From Amylostereum areolatum (taxonomy: Eukaryota > Basidiomycota > Agaricomycetes > Russulales > Stereaceae), in NCBI GenBank assembly GCA_012932865.1, contig SAXG01000045.1, forward strand, positions 124,001-188,000: a stretch of 64,000 nt of DNA, read 5' to 3'. The notes beneath the pieces were generated by a model that worked only from the letters and a program-made list of their open reading frames with translations, was not told the DNA's origin and made no database searches. Of the stretch, positions 21,310-33,192 are shown one piece after another. Both the position numbers and the translations under genes were made by a program. Numbering within the stretch: the first letter of the stretch is position 1; every line of letters begins with the position of its first letter.

Positions 21310-21689
21310 TCTTCGTCCTCGCTCTCTTTACACATTGCTCCAATACATCGCCTTAATGCACGCGCCTGTCTGCCGTTTCCGCGTCTCGCATATCTAACGC
21401 ACTTTGAGCCAACTCTGTATAAGAGCGCGGAACATGTGGCTGGCAGTCTATCGCGAAACGACGCGTCAAACTCCGACTTCAAAGTACGGCTGGGATGGTT
21501 ACCCTTCTATCTATACCAACACTTCTACTCGCCACTAACAATACTACGCGTAGGACTTGCTGGAGACTAACGTCGTATGCTTGTCCTTTTACAGAATCTC
21601 CTCGGAATCCATTACCTATGATGTCACCGGACATAGAGCAGTGTGGGAGCATGGCCGTGTAGCGGCCTCCCTTCTTCTCAACTACCATC
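21310..21689. other. Intergenic
   Basis: 380 bp between bL27m and the first DUF3074-like gene; bL27m 3' flank and promoter. Nothing notable. Confidence 0.5.
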
Positions 21690-22776
21690 ATGTCTACCGA
21701 CCTTCAAGCTTACCATAGCCCACGACTTGAAACTATCCGGTGCGTGCGGGGCTCTTATTCGTGCCGAACCTTCTGGCCACTTATCTTACGTGACAGAACT
21801 GCCTTCGGATGAAGATGTAGTAGCTGCAGAGCGCAAGATCATGAAGGCGACTGAGACATGGAAGCGTGGGAAGTCGTACCACCACAATACTGTTCGCACC
21901 TTCTCGAAATCAAAAGGCCTTGGTGACGGAGCTGGCTGGCACGCTCGCGTCTCCGTGCACCCTCCCGAGGATGCAACCTTTGACGAGTTCTGGAGTAAAC
22001 TGGGTCAAGACCACGCGGTCAACGAGAAAGAGTACGCACGTAAAGAGTGAAATCGAGATGGTCTCATCTGAACAATAGCCGTAGGTACATCAAAGACGTC
22101 AAGAAGTCGACATTGCTAAAGCAGGTGTCCCCAACACAGGCCATCTGGTCTATGTACTACGAATTTTCAACGCTGGGCGTATCCTCTCGAACCTTCACCG
22201 TCCTCCAGATCGCGCATCTTGACCAAACCACTCCTCGTACCGGGTACTTCTGTTCCACGCGGTTCTCTTTCACAATCGATGATGACCCCTACAGACTCTT
22301 TATCTCCATCCCTGTCGATGTTTCCGAAGATCCTGAACTGTCGAAGATGGAAGAGAAGGCGATCAAGGGCCATTATACCAGTGTGGAGCAAATTAGAGAA
22401 CTCGACAGCGGCAAGGTCGAGTGGCGTATGGCCACTTCCAGTTCACCTGGGGGGCGCATACCCGCATTCCTCGTAGAGAGCTCCATGGCCGGTCAGATAG
22501 CAGCGGTATGATTTTTCGCAAGGATGTGCACCGAGAGATGCACTAATGAATGTTTCTTTGTAGGATGTCCCTCACTTCCTCCATTGGTTTCACACTGTGC
22601 GACAGAATGAAACAATCCTCGTCGCTGACCGTGCGACTCTTGCGACATCTGTACCGTCGGAATCGAATCCGTACACAGACCTTACCTCTGCGTTCACCAC
22701 CCCTAGCATACCTATTGCTGGTGCTACCTCCGCCACAACCGACGTCCCCGGAGGTTCGGGAGCTCCTGTTGCTTGA
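21690..22776 (+). CDS. DUF3074 (START-like) protein, copy 1, apparent 1-nt frame slip at start
   Basis: Resembles fungal DUF3074 proteins, a START-like lipid-binding fold of unknown role. Conserved blocks: ELPSDEDVVAAERKIMKATE, TWKRGKSYHHNTVRTF, GAGWHARVSVHPPEDATFDE, FWSKLGQDHAVNEKEYIKDV, QAIWSMYYEFSTLGVSSRTF, LFISIPVDVSEDPELSK, GHYTSVEQIRELDSGKVEWR, GGRIPAFLVESSMAGQIAAD and VPHFLHWFHTV. Introns have the same positions as in copy 2 (for example LS|ELPSDED). The ATG at 21690 (MSTDLQ...) is one base out of frame with LTIAHDLKLS, owing to an extra base relative to copy 2, and no other in-frame ATG lies upstream. So the copy is either miscalled by one base, uses an unseen first exon, or is decaying. 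The tail GGSGAPVA ends at 22774-22776. Confidence 0.78.
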
Positions 22777-23240
22777 ATGTCTTTCACAAAGTGGACAGTG
22801 CATCTATACCGGGGGCCGAAAGTCCATGACAAGCTGGGGCCCTTATAGGGTGGTTTTCGTCTGTGTACAATTTCATTGTAACTTACCCTGCGTCCTTGCG
22901 TAATGGACCAGCTCGCTGATAGAGGGCAAGCGCGCTGATGATGATGATTCAGTGGCGGCTGAACCGTGGAAGAATTCGGCGGAGGCCCTCGGCCCCTCAC
23001 TGCCTGCCCCGCTTGACTATCATCTAATGTCACCTGCGAGTCCGTTCACCAGCAACGCTGTACTCGCCGGTCAGTGACTCGTCATAACCATCGGGAGGCC
23101 CCAACGGCTCGAATTGATTCAAGTTGTATCCCACTCATTCAGAACTCTAGTCCTAGTTACGGGCATGCCTATTTCAGACTAGTTTTCAGAACTTCCTGCG
23201 CCGGGTACCATGCATCACTATACCTTCTCATCTGCCCACC
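22777..23240. other. Spacer between the tandem DUF3074 genes
   Basis: 464 bp; 3' flank of copy 1 and promoter of copy 2. No gene seen. Confidence 0.5.
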
Positions 23241-24322
23241 ATGACTACGGGTTTTCAGCTGACCATTGCCCACCATTTAAACCTCTCCGGTAGGTGTTCT
23301 TTGCCCACATACTTCACCAACAACCTATCAAATACGACTCTAGAGCTACCTTCGGACGAGGATGCAGTGTCCGCCGCACGCAAAATCATGGAGGAAACCC
23401 AAACCTGGAAACGTGGGAAATCATACCACCATAATACGGTCCACACCTTTTCCAAACCCAAGGGTCCTGGCGATGGGGCCAGCTGGCATGCTCGAGTCTC
23501 CGAACACACACCTGACGATGCGACTTTCGACGAGTTCTGGAACAAGCTAGGCGAAAACCACCCAATCAACGAGAAGGAGTAAGTGCTGTCCAATGCTGCG
23601 ACGGCTTTGTCTGAGCACCTCGTGTGTACTTAGGTACATCAAAGAAGTCAAGAAGTCCACGCTGCTCAAGCAAGTATCTCCGACACAGGCCATTTGGTCG
23701 ATGTACTACGAGTTTTCGACCTTAGGCGTATCCTCTCGCATCTTCACTGTACTCCAGATTGCCCATCTTGACCAAGCGAGTCCTCGTACTGGGTATTTCC
23801 GCTTGGCGCAATCATCTATCTATAACTGACTGCGAACACAATGACAGGCTGTTTATCTCCATCCCAGTGGATGTTTCCGGTGAACCCGAGCTAGCAAAGC
23901 TGGAAGAGAAAGCAATCAAGGGCCATTATACCAGTGTAGAGCAGATAAAAGAGCTCGACAACGGCAAGGTCGAATGGCGTGTCGCTACTTCTAGTACACC
24001 AGGAGGACGCATACCTACGTTCCTCGTGGAGAGCTCGATGGCCAGTCAAATAGCCGCGGTATGCTTCTATTAGGCTGTCTCCTTCCACGACCAGACGTGC
24101 TGATGAATGACCTGCTAGGATGTTCCCCATTTCCTTCACTGGTTCCACACCGTGCGAGAAAAGGAAACAGCCATAGCCCTAGTCACTGACGATGCGAGGC
24201 CATCAGAATCAAATCCGACCGCAGACCCTTTTGCTGCGTTTACCACCTCTAGTATACCTAATGCTGATGCAGCAGCTGCCAAAGTTGTCGTCCCAGGAAG
24301 TGTGGGAGCATCTGCTTCTTGA
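23241..24322 (+). CDS. DUF3074 (START-like) protein, copy 2
   Basis: Tandem paralogue of the preceding gene, intact. It starts MTTGFQLTIAHHLNLS, continues across a 50-bp intron into ELPSDEDAVSAARKIMEETQ, then TWKRGKSYHHNTVHTFSKPK, WHARVSEHTPDDATFDEFWN, YIKEVKKSTLLKQVSPTQAI, LFISIPVDVSGEPELAK, EEKAIKGHYTSVEQIKELDN and VPHFLHWFHTVREKETAIAL. The shared exon structure and about 75-80 percent visible identity with copy 1 show a local gene duplication. There is no signal peptide. Family inference rests on the START-like pattern with the W...NEKEY and YTSVE blocks; biochemical role unknown. Confidence 0.8.
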
Positions 24323-24452
24323 CAATGTTCGTCCTAGTGCGTCACGCAGAATGGACAAGGTGTTAGACATCAATATGTCTGACATATAACCTGCTATTAT
24401 ACAACAGTATTCCTTTGTATACAGTATTGAGGTCCATGTACGCCTCTCTGGT

Positions 24453-26689
24453 CTAGATGAGTTCGATGTAACGTTCCACTGGAGAAATTTTGTCAACGGC
24501 CTTGGCGCAGGAGATACGACAATTTGACCGACCTTCCCAGCTCGTGACGGCTTCGTTCCACAGCTTGACTTCATGTTCCCTCGTCCCCCCAAAATGATCA
24601 ACGAAATCATCGCCCAATGCTTCGCGCGCAATGCTATCCGGGCGCATCATCCTCTTGGTAGCAGCCTCCAGCGATTGGGGAAGCATCGTAATCTGTGCCC
24701 CGATTTAATCATGACGTGACACAGAAAATGGCGGAAGACTCACCTTGCCCGCCTTCTTATCTTCAAGTGTAAAATGAGAGATGGGGGGGATCGTCAAAGG
24801 AAGCTTCTTCTCTATACCCCGGATACCGAGGGCGAATATTGAGCTCAGGGCGAAAAAGGCGTTCATGTCGGCACCGGGCACACGAATTTCGAAACGCGTG
24901 GCGGCCGGTGGAACAGAGGGGGGTGAAAGTACTCGAACGGATGCGGCACGAGAGTCGTATCCATAAGTTACGGCATTGGGTGCCCAGTACGTCTCACCAC
25001 CGACGAGACGTTTGTATCCGTTGATAGTGGGTACCAGCTATACGATATCTTGAGCATGATGTTCACGAAGTGGAAACAGTCAACCCACCGTAGGTAAAAC
25101 TAGATTGATAAGGCCATTAGCATATATACTTATACCATGAGTTGGATATAGAGCCTTACTGTCAGTCAGCCCTTCAAGGACGCCGGAAAGGAACCACTCC
25201 GCGGTTTGACTGATATATTTGAGTTCGTCGTAGACAGCATCCTTGCGGCCAGTCTTCAAATCCGCTTCGTCTAAAGCAAAGGCGTTCTTTCCGTTTGCGT
25301 CGCGGAGAGAAACATGAATGTGTCTGCAGCCAATCCAGGGTTACACAAAGCAAGGAACAAGAGGAAAGAAGACGCACCCGCTGCACCCAGGAAGCTTATG
25401 GAAAGTATTCAAACATACCCGGCATGGAATGACAGATGAATACGCACATTTCCCCAGGGTTTGGCCATGAAGCTGGGTGTGATGCCATGCTTCATCCCGA
25501 CGCTCTTGGCCAAGAATTTGAACAGAAGGGCATTGTCTGCCATGCGAAGTGCCGAGGTATACCCCAAAGCTGTCTCATAAACACCAGGACCTGTTTCCGT
25601 ATCTGAGAGCGTATTGGTGAGTAAGAATTCATCCATTCCCATTACGGATGATACTCACGATGACCTTCCACCTCGATGTCGAAACGGGCGCTCTCGTCAA
25701 AGAGTGCATGGAAGTAGTCGTTGTTAAGCTGTGTTCGCAAGAGTGAATAGCCGTGCACTGTGCCATTCTCAGAATGTTATCGGGGCGATAACAAGCTAGA
25801 CGCTTACTTCCAGGAGTCAGAGGTTGCAAGCTCTGGAACTTCTTTTCCGCAAGGCTACTGGGAGTCTCTACAGAAGCTTAAGCATGGCGAAAGTAATTGA
25901 TGAAGTCTTATTACCTTGGAATTGGAAGTACTAACCGGACACAGCGCTTTCTTAGTTTTAGCTCTAAGAACGTGAGAAAAGCACTCACCTCATACTCTAC
26001 ACCAGCATAGCATTTCCAGCCCGCCTTTTCGGCCTTCTCAACCGCTCGCTTGAGGACCCCGCGGGGACAGACACTGAGAGGTTCCCTCGTGTCTGGATCC
26101 AAGAAGGAAACGAGGAAGAAGGGAACATTGTTCTCCCATGAAATTCTGCGGAAGGTGGAGAGATCTATGGAGGCCAGGATATCGCGATAACCATTGGCCT
26201 GATTAGAGATTAGGAGCTCTTTTGAATATACAGTGTCATGCATGTCCCATCCACTTTTAATGCACGGGTTATTGGAGGAAAATTGTGACGAAGAAAGGGA
26301 CGCACAAAATAACGCTGCAGAATCCAAACCCATCCGACGAGGCGGCACTGAGAAATTTGGCCTTAGACTGTGAGCATATGGTATATTGGAGGTAAGTGGT
26401 GCGTCTATGGACTTCGGAGAGGAACTCGCCATGAATTTACCACGAAGAACACCGTCAACTGTGGGGGTGCAGAAAGAGCATTTGTGTGAGAAGTATATCG
26501 GTGGTTTATGCGATACGACAGTCCATACCATCGAATCCTGCAGCGATCGTGAACAAGTCAAAGACAGTGCAAGCGACGGGGGTAAAGGTGTAACGGACCA
26601 GCGACCTTGACCTTGATATCATCTTTCAGCAATGACTTCAAATCTTCGAGAGTTGCGGGGGCCAGTGCGGTAGCGGTTGTGGAAGCCAT
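24453..26689 (-). CDS. Glutamine-synthetase-like protein (type I / FluG C-terminal type)
   Basis: Glutamine synthetase superfamily catalytic domain. From 26689 it reads MASTTATALAPATLEDLKSL, LKDDIKVKVAGFDVDGVLRG (joined through a 9-nt micro-exon at 26529-26537), KFMASS, then YRDILASIDLSTFRRISWEN, VCPRGVLKRAVEKAEKAGWK, AGVEYE (metal-binding Glu), TETGPGVYETALGYTSALRM, HGITPSFMAKPWGN, GCSGHIHVSL (metal-binding His strand), INGYKRLVGGETYWAPNAVT, and ATRFEIRVPGADMNAFFALS. These are type I or 'GlnA-like/FluG' features, not the eukaryotic type II housekeeping enzyme, so the true substrate is uncertain (gamma-glutamyl ligase). Ends VERYIELI. It shares a divergent promoter with the WD40 gene. Confidence 0.9.
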
Positions 26690-26875
26690 GATGATAGTCG
26701 GGGAAAAGAGGTGTAATTGGCAGAATCTGAAGGGCTCCGGGACTGCGAGCCTGGCTGGCTGGCTCTGCCTGACCGGCCTGACCTCCGCCCGCGTCATAAG
26801 TTATCCGTACCTGAACAGATAAGATTGGCTTCTCCTAATCATCTCTGCCGTTCCCCCTCTCTGGCCGCAACCACC
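26690..26875. promoter_or_regulatory. Divergent promoter, GS-like / WD40
   Basis: 186 bp separate the two opposite start codons, so both genes draw their promoters from it. Confidence 0.55.
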
Positions 26876-28274
26876 ATGAACATCAACGCCCTCCACACTC
26901 TTGTGACCCCTGCCCATGTTTCTTCAGTATCATACTCCCCCTCAGGAATCGTCGCTGTCGGATCAGGTGAAGGCTGCTTCCGGCACGGTCCGGACGGTGG
27001 TCCACTTCGACTGACCTCTGTGTAGATGACGGAAGCCTGCGTTTATATCTTACCTCCGAAACAAAGGTTCACAAGGCCATCAGAAACTTGGGATCGGAGG
27101 TCTCTTCTGTCGTTTGGACCAAACCATCCCCGAATGAAACGGCTGGTCGCGTCTGGATGGCAATCGGCCGACGAGTATGCTTTACCTACTTTGACCAGCC
27201 AGGCAGATCCTTAAGTATTCCACGTATCACAGGTGGTCTCTTTTGATCTCGATATCCCCAAAACAATCCTATCAATGGACGACGCCATCATAACGCTCCC
27301 GATTGGCGAGGACGAGAATGATGTTCTGAACGAGGTATGGTATAACCTTCCTCTGCGTATCTTACGATTGACGTTGTTTAGCTTCCAGATCGCGTTGAAC
27401 GATAACGGAAAACATCTTGCCTTCAGCACCGATAGCGGCACTGTCGGTGTCGTCGAACTTTCATCCCAGAGAGTTCTTCGGATGAAAACAAAACACACAA
27501 GTGTTCGTCTACTCACCTGTGCCACATTTCTGTCCCGACCTGACCTGACATTAGATTAGTGGGAACATCGGCTTCATTCCCGACCGCCCCAATGAACTGA
27601 TCAGCGGGGGATACGACTCAGCGCTGTTGCACTTCGATTTCGGTCAAGGCAGCATCCTATCCAGGCGCGACTTCAGTGTGTATCGAATTTCAGTTTCGCT
27701 CATCCCTTATTTATACGGCACTTTAGCTGCGCCTCTCCAAACATCGGGCGTGTCGCTGTCTCCACCCTTTATATTATCATTGGCTTTATCTGCGGCTGGG
27801 GCTATCGCCGTTGGTACCGCTGACGGGCAGCTATGGATAGGGCGTGGCGGCGAGAAGCGACCATCGGCGAAGGGCAAGAAAAAACGCACACGTAAATGGG
27901 AGGGCTTGAAAGAGGATGAAGGTCTGTCCGTCAAAATCGCCGAGGGTCCCGTGGTTGCAGTGTCCGTCCATCTTCTTCTGCATTTTGTCATATGCTCACC
28001 ATCTTGTAGGCGGTTCATCACACCAGTGAAGGTGCTGGCCTGCAGTCTCCTCGGAACCCTCTCCATGCACACGTTGTCGGAGGTAGGCGACGACGGGGCA
28101 GCATTCGACATCACACCCCTTTGGAAGGTGGAATCCAAAACACTTGCCAAAGTGAACGCGATCTCAACTCACGACGATCGGATCGCTGTGGGCGGTTTCA
28201 ACAAGGAGGGCAAGGGCGTGGTTGAAGTGTGGCAGCTGAACGCGGAGAGGGGAGAATCAAGTACTGGGGATTAA
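26876..28274 (+). CDS. WD40-repeat protein (possible WDR53-like)
   Basis: Beta-propeller scaffold, partner unknown. Starts MNINALHTLVTPAHVSSVSY with SPSGIVAVGSDDGSLRLYL. Further blades: VHKAIRNLGSEVSSVVWTKP, VVSFDLDIPKTILSMDDAII, LALNDNGKHLAFSTDSGTVG, NIGFIPDRPNELISGGYDSA, LLHFDFGQGSI, GVSLSPPFILSLALSAAG, AIAVGTADGQLWIGRGGEKR and, at the end, VNAISTHDDRIAVGGFNKEG followed by VVEVWQLNAERGE. A lysine-rich insert (KGKKKRTRKWEG) looks like a nuclear signal. Five or so introns. About 370-400 aa and one propeller would fit WDR53 or a similar single-propeller protein; assignment to that orthologue group is a guess from size and layout. Confidence 0.8.
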
Positions 28275-28345
28275 AGATGCGCGTGAAAAGTAGATGCATA
28301 TATGATCTGTACGTCCAACGGTGCAGAAAGGTGGAACGAAGCATG

Positions 28346-29229
28346 TCAAGGCTCCTTGTCCACACCCCCGCCCTGTTGTCTCTCGAGCTCCGCGATTCGT
28401 CGCAAGTACACCTCGCGCTCGCGCTTCATCGTCTCTAGGTATTCCTGATCGGAGAGATGATTCATACCCAACATACCCAGGATTCTCCGGCCAAGTGGTT
28501 CTTGGGGTTCCGGTGGGGTTGTCGGCTCCGAGGGCGTGGACGCCGCGCGAAGCCGTCTTGACACGTACTTCACGCGTTGCACCTCCACCTCATTAAACGA
28601 AAACTGTAGGATCGCGCAGCCGAGGGCACCGATGAGCGATCCAGAGAGAATGCCTCGAGGTCCGCCTTTTCAACAAACATGAAGGGTTGGGTTCAGAAAA
28701 TAACAGCATGAGTGGAAACACGCACGTCTCCAGCCACCGAGCACGCTTCCTGTGATACCTCCAGCAGAGAAAGAGTCCGGCACCTTGTGTGTTCGCATAT
28801 CCCACCATGTTAATTTCTCCGGCTCTTCTTCTATTCCTGATGGACGTGCTGCCTGCCTTCGCCTCCGTTCAAACTGCCGGGATGGAAGCGTGTATAAGAG
28901 AGCGGGAGATACGATATACTCGCGTATACCTACGTGTGGGTTGGTGCCCTGTTAATAGCCGGGACGAGATGAAAAACTACGTACTGAAGAAAGTGGCGCC
29001 TGCGATACCACAATTAAGAGCGGCAGAAGAAGCGTAGATCGTCGCCACGGCTTGACCACGGCCCTTGACTAGAGCGTAGGTCCCGGCGACAAACCCGCCC
29101 GCAAACGCTAGACAAAACCGCCGCCATGGGTTAGGATGTTGCACACAAACCATCGGCCATGTAAGACGAACTTGCATGTAATCACTGTGCCAGTGGCGAC
29201 TGCGGCAGGTGCTGATTCGTCCATAGAGT
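28346..29229 (-). CDS. Tim17/22/23-fold-like membrane protein (5' end uncertain)
   Basis: Small multi-helix membrane protein, probably mitochondrial. Confirmed exons: one with LAFAGGFVAGTYALVKGRGQ, AVATIYASSAALNCGIAGAT and FFS; one with IREYIVSPALLYTLPSRQFE, WDMRTHKVPDSFSAGGITGS and VLGGWRR; and a last one with GPRGILSGSLIGALGCAILQ, FSFNEVEVQRVKYVSRRLRA, LGRRILGMLGMNHLSDQEYL and a coiled-coil tail. The glycine-spaced helices and RRGPRG loop resemble the Tim17 family signature and proteins such as TIMMDC1, but no orthologue is assigned. The first exon is either the one starting at 29229 (MDESAPAAVATGTVIT) or one starting at 29315; I could not join either cleanly. Convergent with the WD40 gene, 71 bp apart. 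Confidence 0.65.
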
Positions 29230-29412
29230 AGGGAGGACCGAGTTGGAGTGGATGACGAGAGGCGAAAAGCACAAATTGTAAGTAAGAGAACCTGTCGAGC
29301 GCGTTCGCCGTTCATAATTTCAGGCGCTTATTCAAACGCGCTCACGTGAGAAATCGGGAGTCGCGTCCTCCATATTTGCGTTAAAATCGACCCGCAGTAC
29401 ACCCGAGATAAT

Positions 29413-32400
29413 CTACAACATATCTCTCACGAATGCCAACGTGCCGAGAGACGACGCGATCAACTCGAGCACCCGTCCGCTCTCCCGTTTCTGCAGTCGC
29501 AGCAACTTCTCCAAGTCGCCTCTGACTTCGGGATTTTCGACCAAGACATCCCCGTGCATCCGCAAAAAGACGTTCAAATACGTCTGCACGGCTTCGAAAT
29601 CGCGATGCGACTGCAACCGTTGCGTGAGTGCGTTGAGGAACAGCTGCATCATGTCGAGGGTGACCAACGAGCGGAGCTCGAGGTCGACCGCTGCCGGGGA
29701 CAGCGCCTTCGCAAAGGTGAAGAAGGCCTCATCTGAGAACATGATGAGTGTCAAATTCGAAAGAAGTGCGATATCACATACAGTTGCCGTCTTCGCTCTC
29801 CTCGGCCAGGTTTTTCAAAAATACGCTCTCAGACTCGGCGGCGATCTTGTCTAGGCGCCGTGTTGCTTTTTGGGACACGGTTTTCTTCTCTTCCGTGGCG
29901 AATCGTTGTTCTACCCCCGGAAGAGTAGGGAGGAAGAATGGCGCCTGTTCTGGCGGTTTTGGTGGCTCTTTGGGTTTATTCCGTTGCTGAAGTGCTTATA
30001 TTAGGACAAGCCGTCAGTAAAAGTGTGACGGCACGTACTTGGATAATATCAAGGTTGAGGAGGGTTTGCCAGCGCGAGCGGGGAAGGAGCGTGAGCGTCA
30101 CGAGGTCGCCGTCAAGATTGGGAGGAGTCGAGAACAAGTCCTGAGGCTCGTCCGTAATCGTCAGTGCAGACAAATCGTCCAATCCTATCGGAATAGTCAG
30201 GCAAATGAAAGGCGGCACATCCGTGACCTGTACTCACCGTCTTCGTCGCCATCACCATGCATTGTCGGGAGAGCGACGTTGGCGACTTCTTCTTCCGTCA
30301 CAGTGCGGAGCGAGACGTCGGTGTACTGAGCGCGATTCGCCCTAGAAACAGGTGAACGGGTGTTGAAGTTGCTGAGTAAGAAGAGCCTACCAAAGATATA
30401 CGCCGACGCTGTCGACATGAGCTGTGGCCAGGAAGTCTCCTGTGGGAGAAAAAGAGACGCTGGTAGCAACGCTGGACGTCCTAAATGCGTCGATGACGCG
30501 TCCGGTTGGAATGTCGAAGGTTCGGATGACCGAATCCAACGACGTTGTGATTAACCAGCGCGAGTCGGGCGAAAATGTCTAGGGACAAGTACGTTAGATG
30601 TGATCTCAACTGACACAGATCATAGCATACCAAGTCCAGGACACGTCCAGTGAAGCCACTAAACTCGCGTACCACCCGCCTTGTTTCGATATCCACAAGA
30701 CGAACAGTCAGGTCATCACAGACCACAGCGAGTAATCCACTGTCACGTTGTAGGGTAATGGATACGATCGACGTCGGGAGTACCATAAAATGATCAAGCT
30801 TTGTCGTGTGGAAATCGAAAAACTGCAAGGCACGATTAGGACTGCCTACACAGATGAAAATGCGACGCATACGTTGATCGTCCCGTCCAAAGTGCTGGCA
30901 ATGACCATGCGGTTCAGCGCGTCCGTGGCCAGGCCCGAAACAGAACGCTCCTGGTTCTTCTTTCCGGAAGGTTGGAATCGACTGGCAACATCCGGAGGGC
31001 ACGGACCAAGGTCGAAGGTTTTACGATGTATGCCAGATTGCATATTCCACAAGGCGATGGCACCCGTAGATGAGGCGGAAAGGCCGAAATTTCCGCACGC
31101 AGACACGCATACAGCCTTCAAGCTTCTTAGCAAGCGAGCCTCACACGGTACAAGGGAAGATATACCTTCACGGAGCCGACTGTTCTCTTCTTGCCAGCGT
31201 CTGCAGAGTTGAAATTGTGTTTGCCTTTCTTTTTCTGGAGCATACTCCATGTCCTGGCGAAAGACTCGTCTGAATGAGAAGTGAGTATATCATCCCAGTC
31301 TTTCCATCTTGTACTTGAATATGCCATGGAGGTGACTGGCGGGAGCTTGAGCGAGGCAATGGGAATGGAAAGTGTCGATGCTTTTTTCGCCAGCGACCCT
31401 GGAGAAAGACGCATCAATGTTTCATGTCATTTCATGAGGTATACTAGACCAACCCTGTGAAAGCTCGAAGGATCTTGAATCTCGAACAACCGATGTACAG
31501 CGCAAGCTCCTGTCCCTGGACGCCGTGAGGATCTGCTTGCCGTCTTCGCCGTAGTATCGGATGAGGTGAGGGGGTGCATGGTGACCTGAACGGCAATTTA
31601 AGCAGCCTCGGGGGCGCGGTGGGTGAGTCAAACAACCATTGCTGTTCGGAAGCATGAGTTGGGTGTTCAAACAGAAAAAGAACACTCCTACCTTGACGCT
31701 ATTGTCTTCCCCCGAGCTGATTAGAACAGGTTGGCCGGCGACCCACTCAAGACCAGTGATTCCACCATCATGAGCTCCTCGAACGGTGTGTAAGAGTCGA
31801 CCATTGGCGCTCAAATCCCATAACGAGATGTGCCCAGCTTCCGAGGCGGATGCCAGTACAGGATGTCCATCTATGCACAGATCAGAAAGAGATATATTCT
31901 TAAACATAGATGCGTACCAGTTCTGAAGGCGAGTGCACGAGCACCCCCTTCACGCATGAATATGCGCATAAGCTTCTCATCGGCGCGAATGTCGTACAAC
32001 GCAATCTCTCCTGATGCGAAGCCAACGGCAATGACGTCGATCGCGGGAGACTGTGCCAGAGATGTTATTGCCGCGGGCGATGAGGAAGAGGTCGTCGCGA
32101 GAAGGTTGGCGGAAGAAAACTTGTGAATGCATGACCTATCAGCAAAATTAAGTATTCCGCTTTCTGAGGGACCTTGCGCACTTACTGTGTGCGGACGTTC
32201 CACAATTGCAATGTTCCCTCGCTGCTTCCGACCACTATCTTATTGATGTATGTAGCCGGGTGTAGCATGTGCGTGGCCGTAAATCCAGGTTCGAATTGGA
32301 TCTGACCTTGGAATTCTGGAGATACATTTGGACGACGTTTGACCAAGTACTGACTCTCTGGGTGATACTACGCACCTTCTGTCGCGGTGTCCCACATCAA

Positions 32401-32974
32401 AAGTTTTCCGCCGTCTTCCGTTAATGCCAGTAATTGCGATCCGAAAATAACGATAGACGCAAGGGGTGCGTCGAGAGGGTTCGTCAGTCTTGTCACCTAC
32501 CACGATATGTCAAAAGCAACTCAAAAAGAAAGATAACATAGACATACCTCTTTTCCTCTGATGTATTTGAGTACATGAGGCCCAGCAGCCGCCCAAACAG
32601 CGTCGCCATCCATGGTCAAGTCGCTGATGGAGCTAGGGGCCTCGGGGCCTGCGAACAGCTTCCATCGTCAAGCGACATAAACGCATATACAAACGACACT
32701 CACCGACAAATAACAGCCCCATTTTTCCACCCTCCCATAGCGCCCACGACCTGCCTAAGCAGGTGAGCAGATGAAGTCTGGGGCCGTTAGTTGAGCCCTT
32801 GAATGATCGGAGTTGGAGGGAGAATGGGACATGGTTCGTGATGAGGCCGAGAGCGCGGAAGGGGGCGAAAAGACGATTGGAGTGCGACGGCGAACTGGGG
32901 TACGTGCTGGTAGAATCTGGGCGTGCACGTTTGCGCGGACGTCCATCTTCGCGCGTTGCCGACGCCACGGCCAT
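29413..32974 (-). CDS. UTP21: UTP21 (WDR36), U3 snoRNP / SSU processome WD40 protein
   Basis: Nucleolar tandem-propeller protein required for 18S rRNA maturation. From 32974 the N-terminus is MAVASATREDGRPRKRARPD then NRLFAPFRALGLITNHVPFS, a WDR36/Utp21 hallmark. Later: GGARALAFRT, GHISLWDLSANGRLLHTVRG, AHDGGITGLEWVAGQPVLIS, SSGEDNSVKQWIFDSPTAPP, RSGHHAPPHLIRYYGEDGKQ, ILTASRDRSLRCTSVVRDSR, SFELSQGSLAKKASTLSI, VCVSACGNFGLSASSTGAIA, WNMQSG, and the C-terminal Utp21 domain ending LELIASSLGTLAFVRDML (stop 29413). Around 900-950 aa in about 16 exons, normal for the family. It shares a 218-bp divergent promoter with SRPRB. Confidence 0.95.
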
Positions 32975-33192
32975 CCTGCGACAAAATATAAGGAATATGT
33001 TCGTGAAAAGAAGGCACGACGACGTACGTTCAAAGACCTTTGGCGCAGAGGGTCTCAATAGCCCGATGGTGAAAAGAGAGGAAGGCAAAGGCTTCGGATT
33101 CTAACAAGACCAAACAAGGCCTCGTCTCGGACCCGTTGCTGGAAACGTCGTCCCCTCCGAGTTTCCTCTCTCGTTCCCGTCCTGACTTCACC
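32975..33192. promoter_or_regulatory. Divergent promoter, UTP21 / SRP receptor beta
   Basis: 218 bp between opposite start codons; shared promoter space. No TATA box recognised. Confidence 0.5.

Noticed and set aside
32281..32310. GGTTCGAATTGG, resembling a tRNA B box
   Set aside because: Lies within UTP21 exons and has no A box or foldable cloverleaf around it.
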